Positions 1 to 6,643 of a stretch of DNA of 7,145 bases are shown here, piece after piece. The stretch covers positions 1 to 7,145 of the forward strand of contig JAJFLT010000351.1 of assembly GCA_021772555.1 (NCBI GenBank), read 5' to 3'. Position 1 is the first letter of the stretch, and the number at the start of each line of letters is the position of its first letter. The translations under genes and the position numbers were made by a program. Under the pieces are notes generated by a model, which did no database searches, was not told the DNA's origin, and was given only the letters and a program-made list of their open reading frames with translations. The stretch is from Opitutales bacterium (GTDB taxonomy: Bacteria; Verrucomicrobiota; Verrucomicrobiia; Opitutales; UBA2987).

Positions 1-634
1 GAACAAAATCAACCCCTTCCTTGAGGGATATGTAAAACCTCGTCATGTTGGGATCAGTAACCGAAACCACGCCAGTTTTTTTCTGCTTGAGGAAGTGGGG
101 GACCACGCTCCCGCGACTTCCGATGACATTTCCGTAACGGACGATGGAAAACCGGGTGGCTCCCTTGCCACTGTAACTGTTGGCGGCCACAAAGACTTTG
201 TCTGAGCACAACTTGGTGGCTCCATACAGGTTTATCGGATTGACCGCCTTATCGGTGCTCAGGGCGATCACTTTATTGACGCCGGCCGCAAGGGCGGCAT
301 CGACAATATTGGTGGCTCCGTTGATATTGGTTTTTATAAATTCGTGAGGATTGTATTCGGCCGCAGGCACCTGCTTGAGAGCTGCCGAGTGAATGACATA
401 ATCGACCCCCGCCATAGCCCGCACCAGCCGTTCCTTATCACGCACATCGCCCAGAAAAAAGCGCATACTAGGATGCATAAAACGCTTGTCTGCAGCCATT
501 TCCGACTGTTTAAGTTCATCTCTGGAATAGACGATGACTCTTTTCGGATTATAGCGGTCAAGTATTTCGGCGCAGCACTTTCTTCCGAACGAACCGGTAC
601 CGCCGGTTATGAGTATAGATTTGCCATTGAGCAT
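1..634 (-). CDS. pseB: PseB-like UDP-N-acetylglucosamine 4,6-dehydratase, 3' end cut by window edge
   Basis: The minus-strand frame is open from ATG at 634 to base 1 and gives 211 residues. The family is usually about 330, so the C-terminal third lies outside the window. It is a short-chain dehydrogenase/reductase of the FlaA1/PseB type. The N-terminus reads MLNGKSILITGGTGSFGRK, a Rossmann fold with the GGTGSFG nucleotide-binding loop. Further in come FFLGDVRD, HSAALKQVPAAEYNPHEFIKTN (typical of this family), LSTDKAVNP, the YGATK catalytic Tyr/Lys motif and RYGNVIGSRGSVVPHF. Known members convert UDP-GlcNAc to a 4-keto-6-deoxy sugar in the cytoplasm, the first step to pseudaminic acid, which often decorates flagellin. 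The frame is open upstream of 634, but the conserved N-terminus fixes this start. No clear Shine-Dalgarno sequence is visible. Another 4,6-dehydratase for O-antigen or capsule sugars is possible. The flagellar neighbours favour PseB. Confidence 0.93.
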   Translation of the reverse strand, partial: MLNGKSILITGGTGSFGRKCCAEILDRYNPKRVIVYSRDELKQSEMAADKRFMHPSMRFFLGDVRDKERLVRAMAGVDYVIHSAALKQVPAAEYNPHEFIKTNINGATNIVDAALAAGVNKVIALSTDKAVNPINLYGATKLCSDKVFVAANSYSGKGATRFSIVRYGNVIGSRGSVVPHFLKQKKTGVVSVTDPNMTRFYISLKEGVDFV

Positions 635-694
635 AAATAAAATGAGTTGATTTTCACTGCCGTGCAGGGCGGCAATAGCGTATAATTTCAGTAT

Positions 695-702
695 TTATCG
701 GC
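695..702 (-). promoter_or_regulatory. Candidate sigma-28 -10 element upstream of pseB
   Basis: The minus strand reads GCCGATAA, an exact match to the E. coli sigma-28 -10 consensus, about 60 bases before the pseB ATG at 634. The -35 side is weaker. A TTAA lies 14 bases upstream instead of the usual TAAA at 15. The position and direction suit FliA control of flagellin glycosylation, but the assignment rests mainly on the -10 octamer. Confidence 0.45.
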
Positions 703-849
703 TGATCACGCATTTATTAACATTTTTTTGGGATTCCCATGTGGGTTTGCCCCATGCTCCAGCCAAGCCTGTAATTAGGACAAAATGTTAACTTATGGCC
801 CAAGTTCTTTTTGGACCCCATTCCCCATTTGAATGAGCGTGACAGCTCG

Positions 850-1545
850 TTAAACTCTAATTTCGAAAACGGATGGTTCGACGGGAAATGAATCTTGCTG
901 GTAGGTATTTTTCAGGTTCTCTGATAAATTCCGGAAATGGTCTGAATTTTTTTCCGGTCTGGCGGTAGTTTCATCAATGTCTGCAGATTTGGGTTGTTCG
1001 CCTTCTGTGGCCGGATTCTGTATTTTTTTCGCTGCCGATATCTCCATAGTCGAAGCAGCGGCGGCAACTTTGAGATCTTGTGGTGAAGGATCTGCTGGAG
1101 CCAGGGCGGCTGCCCGGATTTGCCGGGATTTGGATTGTGTCTCCTGCGGATTGGAGCCAGGCGAAGTATCGATTTGGACCTCTCCTCCAATGGCGTAGAA
1201 TTTTCCATCGGGACCCTTTTGAAAGGAAAAGGAGGCGCCTCCTGATGCGAGACTTCCGGCCGCCGCCAGATGTGCCGCTTCGTGCGCGCGGACTTGTGAA
1301 TCACGGGCGGCCAGCTTTCGAACCTGATCCTGTTCTTTCGGAGTGAGCCGGTTGGCTTCCTCATCGGCCTCTTCCAAATTTAAATTTTTATCCGAATCGG
1401 CAGGTTGGTTAACTCCTTCCGCTTCTTCCACATTGGGATGCCGGTTGCTCCCGTCCTGAGGTTCCGCCCTGTTTTGATTTTCCCCATAGGCTGGGTAGAG
1501 GCCGGAATTACCGCCCACTGAGGTTGTGCTCACGCTTCCTGTCAT
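850..1545 (-). CDS. SprA-related putative metalloprotease (CJM1_0395-type family)
   Basis: This is a 231-residue protein from ATG 1545. An alternative TTG start at 1602 would add 19 residues. It has a GGAG five bases upstream, a better ribosome site than the ATG has, so the start is unsettled. Numbering from the ATG, residues 1-65 are a low-complexity, acidic and polar N-terminus. The conserved core (about 66-175) runs LTPKEQDQVRKLAARDSQVRAHEAAH, then SFSFQKGPDGKFYAIGGEVQIDTSP, then QIRAAALAPADPSPQDLKVAAAAS. This pattern matches the SprA-related family. HEAAH (88-92) fits the HExxH zinc-protease motif, and E122 in GGEV could be a further ligand. The C-terminal 50 residues are Lys/Glu/Asn-rich and variable. 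No signal peptide or membrane segment is visible. Family function is not established. It is divergent from the sigma-54 activator and no partner gene is evident. Confidence 0.85.
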   Translation of the reverse strand: MTGSVSTTSVGGNSGLYPAYGENQNRAEPQDGSNRHPNVEEAEGVNQPADSDKNLNLEEADEEANRLTPKEQDQVRKLAARDSQVRAHEAAHLAAAGSLASGGASFSFQKGPDGKFYAIGGEVQIDTSPGSNPQETQSKSRQIRAAALAPADPSPQDLKVAAAASTMEISAAKKIQNPATEGEQPKSADIDETTARPEKNSDHFRNLSENLKNTYQQDSFPVEPSVFEIRV

Positions 1546-1602
1546 AAACTCAAATAATAAGTCGATTTTTTGGGAGTATCCTTTAGCCAATAATTTTGGC
1601 AA

Positions 1603-1939
1603 AAATGCTCCGAGTGCCGATAAGTCTCAACCATAGAGGGACTTAGGTTTTGAATGCCGCTTCCATAACGGTATCCCTAAAATAGCAACTTACCTGTCGT
1701 GGGCTTCTTTATCTGGGCCCAAATCAAGTAGCTGTGTAGTCAACTTCGGTTTTGCGGCAGGTTCTGCTTAAAAATTATTCAACGGCTCCGATGAATCAAA
1801 AAATTAATAGGCACCCACAACGAGATTTTTTTTTGAGAGAACAATGTCAGAAATCGAATCCGGGCCGAAAAGTTTCGACCCCCAAGCATGAAGCGGTTCG
1901 GTTATATAACATACCGATGCGAGCATTTATTTATTTCTC
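1603..1939. other. Divergent intergenic region between the metalloprotease and the sigma-54 activator
   Basis: These 337 bases hold no convincing gene. Visible features are an exact sigma-28-like GCCGATAA on the plus strand (1616-1623) without a good -35, a weak hairpin with TGGGC (1700-1704) and GCCCA (1717-1721) arms, and a run of nine T around 1826-1834. No GG-N10-GC sigma-54 element was seen on either strand. The promoter of the activator gene is therefore not identified, and its start codon at 1940 lacks a clear Shine-Dalgarno sequence. Confidence 0.5.
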
Positions 1940-3385
1940 ATGGCTTTCGACAAGATTTTAGTACTGGACGATCAAATAATCATTCGGAAATCTTTGGAAG
2001 CGCAATTGAGCAGCCGTGGATACAGCGTGACAACGGCGAAGACGATTGCTGAGGCCGAGGTTCTTTTGAATCAGGATCAATTCGACATGATGTTCCTTGA
2101 TTTTCGCCTGCCGGATGGGAAGGGGACGGATTTGCTGGAAAAAATCGCGGATCTTCCCAACAGCCCTCTGACGGTAATTATTACCGGGCACGGAACCATT
2201 GAATCGGCGGTCAACTGCATTCAATTGGGGGCATTCGACTATGTGGTCAAGCCCTGGACCTTGGACCAGCTCAATGTTATTATTAAAAAGGCGGAGGCCT
2301 TTAGCCAGTTGCTTAAAGTTAATCAATACTTCAGCAATCAATTACAGAAAAACAGCGAGATCCTGGGACTCAGCTCAACCATTCGCCATCTTCGCCAGTT
2401 GATTAAAAAAGTGGCCGCGACGGAGGCTACAGTCCTTATAACCGGAGAAAACGGCACAGGTAAAGAATTAGTGGCTCGTGAACTATTTCGGCTCAGTCCA
2501 AGGGCGAAGAAGCCTTATATCCGGGTTAATTGCGCAGCCATTTCGGAGAACCTCATCGAAAGCGAGTTTTTCGGGCATGAAAAAGGTGCTTTTACCGGGG
2601 CGGCCCAAAGACGTGAAGGACGATTTGAACTGGCTAACAATGGCACCATACTGCTGGACGAGATCGGGGAAATCCACCCCAGTTTGCAGGTTAAACTGCT
2701 TCGCGTCCTACAGGAGAGGGAATTCGAGCGAGTTGGAGGCAACAAATCCATCAAAATCAACGTTCGGGTGATTGCCACAACCAACCGCGATTTGCAAAAA
2801 GCGGTGGAAAAAGGGGAATTCAGAGAGGATTTATATTATCGACTGAATGTATTTCCTATTTTTGTTCCGCCTTTGCGGGAACGCAGGGAAGATATAGAAC
2901 TGTTGGCCGACAATTTTCTGCAATCGCATACCCGTAAACACGGCATAAAACTTTCCGGTTTTTCCGAACCGGCCATGGAACGGCTTCTCGATCACAATTG
3001 GCCTGGCAACGTCCGGGAATTGGAAAATACCATCGAAAGATCGGTCATTCTTTCGGAAAGTGGACAGTCTGTTAAAGAGGAAGCTCTCGGGTTGATGCCC
3101 AGAAAAAATTTCCAGAGAGTATCATCCCCGAAATCGGTTCCGAAAGATTGCGCGCTGGAAGATTCTTCGAATGGTGCGAACGGAGAAGAGGACTTCGACC
3201 TGGCGCTTCTGGACGATGTACCCGAATTTCTCAGTCTGGACGCCCTTGAAAAAGAACATATTTTTCGCGCTTTAGGGAAAACCAAAGGGAAAAGAAATCA
3301 GGCCGCATCACTTCTCAATATCAGCACCCGGACATTACGAAACAAATTAAAGCAATACCGTTTAGAAGGAGCCATGCCATTTTGA
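1940..3385 (+). CDS. Sigma-54-dependent response regulator, NtrC family (flagellar-type FlgR/FleR-like)
   Basis: This is a 481-residue three-domain activator. The receiver domain (about 4-118) has acidic pocket D10/D11, phospho-acceptor D54 in FLDFRLPDG, T82 and K104, so it should be phosphorylatable. The AAA+ sigma-54 interaction domain (about 141-375) has Walker A GENGTGKE (169-176), the sigma-54-contacting GAFTGA loop (216-221), Walker B with DE 240-241, sensor-I ATTNRDL and WPGNVREL (354-361). After an acidic linker, the Fis-type helix-turn-helix (about 432-474) ends in AASLLNISTRTLRNKLKQYR, a form common in flagellar activators. All key residues are present, so it should be a competent ATP-driven activator of RNA polymerase-sigma-54. 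The MAFDKILVLDDQ N-terminus supports the start. No partner kinase lies in the window. The likely local target is the sigma-54 promoter of fliA. The flagellar role is inferred from neighbours; NtrC-type regulators of other processes share the domain order. Confidence 0.95.
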   Translation: MAFDKILVLDDQIIIRKSLEAQLSSRGYSVTTAKTIAEAEVLLNQDQFDMMFLDFRLPDGKGTDLLEKIADLPNSPLTVIITGHGTIESAVNCIQLGAFDYVVKPWTLDQLNVIIKKAEAFSQLLKVNQYFSNQLQKNSEILGLSSTIRHLRQLIKKVAATEATVLITGENGTGKELVARELFRLSPRAKKPYIRVNCAAISENLIESEFFGHEKGAFTGAAQRREGRFELANNGTILLDEIGEIHPSLQVKLLRVLQEREFERVGGNKSIKINVRVIATTNRDLQKAVEKGEFREDLYYRLNVFPIFVPPLRERREDIELLADNFLQSHTRKHGIKLSGFSEPAMERLLDHNWPGNVRELENTIERSVILSESGQSVKEEALGLMPRKNFQRVSSPKSVPKDCALEDSSNGANGEEDFDLALLDDVPEFLSLDALEKEHIFRALGKTKGKRNQAASLLNISTRTLRNKLKQYRLEGAMPF

Positions 3386-3478
3386 AATTACGGTGTGGAA
3401 AACTTACCTCCCGGGGAAAGTTATTAGAGGTTAATTGCCGGAAATCGAAGGACAATGGTAAATTTATTAGTTTTGCAC

Positions 3479-3505
3479 TCAAATTTTCATTTCCACAGCC
3501 GATTA
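3479..3505 (+). promoter_or_regulatory. Sigma-28 promoter for the cheX-response regulator operon
   Basis: The -35 octamer is TCAAATTT (3479-3486, 6 of 8 to TAAAGTTT), followed by an exact 11-base spacer and the -10 octamer GCCGATTA (3498-3505, 7 of 8 to GCCGATAA). Both elements and the spacing agree with the E. coli FliA consensus. Transcription would begin around 3512, some 85 bases before the cheX-like ATG. The sigma factor that would read it is encoded in this window. Confidence 0.72.
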
Positions 3506-3597
3506 GATATTAAACGATAAAATAATGGCATCGTTAGTCCTGAATTTGCGGACTTTCGGACCTGATCAATAGTTCAAATCCGCATATTTAAGGTATC

Positions 3598-4137
3598 ATG
3601 CAAACATTAATCCCCTTTTCACCCGAGACTCTTGAGGAGATGTTGGTAACTTCTGTAGAGAAGCTTTTCTCCACCATGCTCAGTTCTCAGGCCACTTTTA
3701 ATCATTCGGTGGGAGGTGAGATTAATAGCGAGAGCAGCGACACACCTTTTAACACTGGCAAACCCATGATAGTATCCATGGTCGGATTTATCGGAGTCGC
3801 CAACGGAGTCGTTTACATTTACATGGAGGAAGATTTGGCCAAAGACCTTACTTGCGATTTCCTCGGTATGGAGCAGGAGGAATTTGCAATCTTCGATGCC
3901 GACGAAAAACAGGAAACGATTAACGACGCGCTCGGTGAGTTGGCCAATATGATTGTGGGCAATTTCAAGAATATGTGGTGCGACGAAGGCTACCAGTGCA
4001 AATTGACTATACCATCGATTGTGAGAGGGCGGAATTTTGCCATTGAAACAACCTCCTCGGTTCTTCGCCACGCCTACCACTTCGATGTGGCTGGATCAAC
4101 TTTGGTTGCGGATCTTATTTTAAAAGCAGGAGAATAG
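3598..4137 (+). CDS. cheX: CheX/CheC-family chemotaxis phosphatase
   Basis: This is a 179-residue soluble protein, slightly longer than the typical ~155 of CheX. The diagnostic stretch is NDALGELANMIVGNFKNMW. It contains the D-x3-E-x2-N signature of CheC/CheX phosphatases, with D110, E114 and N117. In characterised members, Glu and Asn insert into the active site of phosphorylated CheY and speed dephosphorylation. The preceding segment MIVSMVGFIGVANGVVYIYMEEDLAKDL (57-84) fits the family's beta-sheet and helix, and the C-terminal half has the expected repeat of strands. Only one E-x2-N site is present, as in CheX and unlike the two of many CheC proteins. The start is supported by AAGG a few bases before the ATG. 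It lies eight bases upstream of a response regulator gene and follows a sigma-28-type promoter. Its likely substrate is therefore the first receiver domain of that protein or a CheY elsewhere. Confidence 0.88.
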   Translation: MQTLIPFSPETLEEMLVTSVEKLFSTMLSSQATFNHSVGGEINSESSDTPFNTGKPMIVSMVGFIGVANGVVYIYMEEDLAKDLTCDFLGMEQEEFAIFDADEKQETINDALGELANMIVGNFKNMWCDEGYQCKLTIPSIVRGRNFAIETTSSVLRHAYHFDVAGSTLVADLILKAGE

Positions 4138-4145
4138 ATAAAGTC

Positions 4146-5276
4146 ATGGGATTGAAAATATTAACCGTAGATGATTCCAGAGCAGTGCGGATCATCGTTA
4201 AAAAAGCTTTTCGGCAATTTGATTGTGATCTTGTCGAAGCTGCCAATGGGGTGGAAGGGTTGGCAGCCGCCAGCAAGGAAAACCCCGACATTATCTTGCT
4301 CGATGTGACCATGCCGGTTATGGATGGGGTGGAAATGCTCGCCAAACTGAAGGCGGAACCTCTTCTCAAGCCCATTCCGGTAGTCATGCTGACAGCTGAA
4401 GCGGGGCGCGAGATGGTACTGAAAATCGCCAAGCTGGGCATTCGTGATTATATCGTAAAACCCTTTAAAGAGGATGTTTTAACAGACAAGGTCAGCCGCA
4501 TTATCGACTTGAGGCCGGTAGGCGAGAGATCATCCAAACAGAAAGGGCTGTCCGATAAATGCGAAATTCTCGTCGTAGAAGATAAACCTGTCATTATCGA
4601 ACAGATAAAAAAGGGGATAGCCCATACTCCCTGGAATATTCACGGGGCGACATCTTCCGGCGAGGCCATAGATTTCTGCCAAAAGCAATTACCTGACCTC
4701 ATTATCATCAGTCTCACATTGGAAGATGACGCTGCGGCAACAATTTTCAGGCTTTTGCGAGCGAACGTCAAAACGAAATATATTCCAGTTTTCGGCCTGG
4801 CCGTGAAAACAGCCCTGCAAGAACAGCAGCAGGCCCAACAGTTGGGATTTACCTCCATCGTGACAAAACCCATCGATTATTCCGAACTGGAGGCAAAAAT
4901 CGCCAAAGCAATCAATCTGGACACTTCGGAAAAGTACTTTAGGTTCGAGGAAGATTATTTGCTCATCAATTTTCCCGAAGCGACTAACAGCAACCACATC
5001 AACGAGGTGTCAAGCTACCTCAAGCCGAAGATTTCCAATGCTGTGGACAATGGCTACAACAAAGTTATTTTCGATGTTCACGCCTTGAAAAATGTCAATA
5101 TGCCGGTCATCAAACTCCTCGTGCAGGTCAAACAAATTTGCCGAGAATTGACATTGTCCTATTCTTTAGTCGCCAATGATGATGTGGTCATGGAATGCCA
5201 GGGATTCGAGGAATCAAAAGATTGGGTTTTCTATAACTCGATTGAAGAGGCCAAACAAACGCCTGTAGCCGTTTAG
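4146..5276 (+). CDS. Multi-domain response regulator: REC, degenerate REC, STAS-like domain
   Basis: This is a 376-residue protein. Receiver 1 (about 3-121) is complete, with D9/D10, phospho-acceptor D53 in LLDVTMPVMDG, T83 and K105 in YIVKP. Receiver 2 (about 139-257) keeps E145/D146 and K241 but has S189 where the phosphorylated Asp should be and A219 in place of the Thr. It is probably a pseudo-receiver that cannot take up phosphate. The C-terminal region (about 263-371) looks like a STAS fold. It has a strand of the form YNKVIFDVHALKNVNMP followed by a helix and another strand. The usual phosphorylatable Ser of anti-sigma antagonists is missing there (NVNMP). No DNA-binding or enzymatic output domain is present, so it probably acts by protein contact, for example in chemotaxis or partner-switch signalling. 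It is co-directional with the cheX-like gene, with an eight-base gap, and is a plausible substrate of that phosphatase. The STAS call is by pattern only. Confidence 0.87.
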   Translation: MGLKILTVDDSRAVRIIVKKAFRQFDCDLVEAANGVEGLAAASKENPDIILLDVTMPVMDGVEMLAKLKAEPLLKPIPVVMLTAEAGREMVLKIAKLGIRDYIVKPFKEDVLTDKVSRIIDLRPVGERSSKQKGLSDKCEILVVEDKPVIIEQIKKGIAHTPWNIHGATSSGEAIDFCQKQLPDLIIISLTLEDDAAATIFRLLRANVKTKYIPVFGLAVKTALQEQQQAQQLGFTSIVTKPIDYSELEAKIAKAINLDTSEKYFRFEEDYLLINFPEATNSNHINEVSSYLKPKISNAVDNGYNKVIFDVHALKNVNMPVIKLLVQVKQICRELTLSYSLVANDDVVMECQGFEESKDWVFYNSIEEAKQTPVAV

Positions 5277-5741
5277 AGCGGTTTCTGGGGACCACAACTA
5301 TACTCCCCTGTCAATACTTTCGCCATCTTCCACATTGGATTTGCAAAATGGCCAATGGGATTGTCCGTTGATTGGCCTGTTGCTCACTATCGGCGTTTAT
5401 AGCGGAAATAGTATAATCCTGTCGCAGAAAAGAGAAAAGTTTTCCCCCTCCGATACTGATTTTGCGGATAGGTTCTAGTGGAATGCCCAATTTATTCTGA
5501 TTTTTGTGAATAACTTCGTGGTAAAAGAAAAAAATACCAGGTCTCGAAGGCAAACGTAGATAATCCGGCCTGGCAGTGGGAAATATTTTCCCGATTTTCC
5601 AAATTTGAAAAACAGATCCTGAATACGAAATATACAGTAAATTATTGGTTAAAATGTAAATACCCTTAATCGCCTAATAATTAGATACTAAGGCAATCGC
5701 TTTAAACAATAATTTTAGAAAAATCCGGCGTATACTGCAAC
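5277..5741. other. Long non-coding region upstream of the fliA promoter
   Basis: About 465 bases hold no convincing gene. A minus-strand frame (5311-5553) of 80 codons would need a TTG start, has no ribosome site and resembles nothing I recognise. Visible elements are an inverted repeat GGCCAAT (5350-5356) and ATTGGCC (5371-5377), a sigma-28-like element on the minus strand (5387-5413), and an AT-rich stretch of about 120 bases with a small palindrome CTAAT-A-ATTAG (5674-5684). That palindrome lies about 58 bases upstream of the sigma-54 promoter, where an activator-binding site could lie. Confidence 0.5.
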
Positions 5742-5757
5742 TGGCATGTTGGGTGCT
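5742..5757 (+). promoter_or_regulatory. Sigma-54 (-24/-12) promoter of fliA
   Basis: The sequence TGGCATGTTGGGTGCT matches the sigma-54 consensus TGGCACG-N4-TTGCW at all but two specified positions. The invariant GG (5743-5744) and GC (5755-5756) are exactly 10 bases apart. Transcription would start near 5768, about 50 bases before the fliA ATG. A sigma-54 activator is encoded at 1940-3385 in the same window, which makes it the natural candidate regulator. Confidence 0.82.
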
Positions 5758-5816
5758 TTACATTTTTGATTATTCACTCGTCAAATATTACAACCAGCTA
5801 AGCAGTAACCCCAAAA

Positions 5817-6614
5817 ATGAAGTTTCAAACAACACAGGAATTACCGAAAAAATCAATCGCTGAAAAAGGAGATTCAAAAACTACCTCCAAGCCCGCTTGC
5901 CTAAATCAGGACGAACAGTATATGTCCGACATGGTCCATCGGCATTTGCCTTTGGTTAAGGTGATTGTCGCCAAGATGCGTCCGAATTTACCCTCCTATG
6001 CCGATTGTGAGGAATTGCATAGTGCCGGTGTTGTGGGGTTGGTTTCTGCCATTGAGCGTTTTGATCCAACACGCGGGTTTTGTTTTGAAACTTATGCTTC
6101 CATAAGAGTCCGGGGAGCTATCCTGGATGAATTGCGCAAACTGGATATCATGCCCAGATCGGCCCGCAGCAATTACCGTAAGTTGAATAAAACGGTGGAA
6201 GAACTTGAACAAAAATTGGGTCGCGCGCCATCCGACAATGAGATCCGCGAAGAAATGGGCTTAACACCCCAAAAATATAGGAAGATGCGGGCCACCACCC
6301 AGCCCTGCAGCATACTATTTCTGGACAAGGTGCGGGAGGCAGATGAACTCAATCTACATGACTTGGTCGCCGATGACCGGCTGGTTCCTTGCCATCAATT
6401 GCTTGAACAGGAAGAGATGACTGAAATCATCAACGAGAAGATCCAGAAGCTCCCCCAACGGCAAAAAATGGTCCTGGCTTTTTATTACTATGAAGGAATG
6501 AGGCTGGCAGAGATCGGAAAAATACTGGGAGTGAGCGAGGCGCGCGTATCCCAGTTACGGTCCCAGGCTTTAAAATCGTTGCGGATTTATCTGAACCGCA
6601 TGATTAACTATTAA
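5817..6614 (+). CDS. fliA: RNA polymerase sigma-28 factor for flagellar operon
   Basis: This is a 265-residue sigma-70-family factor of the FliA/WhiG type. Region 2 (about 37-107) includes LPLVKVIVAKM, CEELHSAGVVGLVSAIERFDPTRGFCFETYASIRVRGAILDELRKLD, in the family's typical form. Region 3 (about 112-185) contains PRSARSNYRKLNKTVEELEQKLGRAPSDNEIREEMGL. Region 4 (about 200-262) contains LPQRQKMVLAFYYYEGMRLAEIGKILGVSEARVSQLRSQALKSLR, the -35-binding helix-turn-helix. It directs polymerase to late flagellar and chemotaxis promoters. The ATG at 5817 has no strong ribosome site. An in-frame ATG at 5922 is preceded by AGGA and would remove a polar 35-residue tail, leaving all sigma domains intact, so the start is uncertain. 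It is preceded by a sigma-54 promoter and followed by a palindrome overlapping its stop codon. No flagellar genes directly follow it. Confidence 0.95.
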   Translation: MKFQTTQELPKKSIAEKGDSKTTSKPACLNQDEQYMSDMVHRHLPLVKVIVAKMRPNLPSYADCEELHSAGVVGLVSAIERFDPTRGFCFETYASIRVRGAILDELRKLDIMPRSARSNYRKLNKTVEELEQKLGRAPSDNEIREEMGLTPQKYRKMRATTQPCSILFLDKVREADELNLHDLVADDRLVPCHQLLEQEEMTEIINEKIQKLPQRQKMVLAFYYYEGMRLAEIGKILGVSEARVSQLRSQALKSLRIYLNRMINY

Positions 6615-6630
6615 AGTTTCCAAACTTTAA
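6611..6630. terminator. Palindrome between convergent fliA and the small membrane gene
   Basis: The 20 bases TTAAAGTTTCCAAACTTTAA form a perfect inverted repeat with 9-base arms around CC. It begins inside the fliA stop region and lies 14 bases past the convergent gene's stop codon. It may end transcription from both sides. The stem is AT-rich with a two-base centre and there is no immediate T-run (one follows at about 6648-6653), so a protein-binding site is also possible. Confidence 0.45.
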
Positions 6631-6643
6631 TCCAAACCTGTTT

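Noticed and set aside
738..756. Hairpin CATG-T-GGG / CCC-CATG as a terminator for the metalloprotease gene
   Set aside because: In the direction of that gene it is followed by GGGAATCCC and a run of A instead of T, so it does not fit an intrinsic terminator. It may be a chance fold.
1752..1961. Plus-strand 69-codon frame leading into the sigma-54 activator gene
   Set aside because: It has a TTG start and no ribosome site, overlaps the activator start in another frame, and its composition does not look like a protein.
3386..3597. Sigma-54 promoter before the cheX-like gene
   Set aside because: A TGGCAT sequence near 3527 has CC instead of GC at the -12 position. The sigma-28 motif at 3479-3505 is much better.
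5311..5553. Minus-strand 80-codon frame in the intergenic region before fliA
   Set aside because: It has a TTG start, no ribosome site and no recognisable domain, and it contains regulatory-looking repeats.
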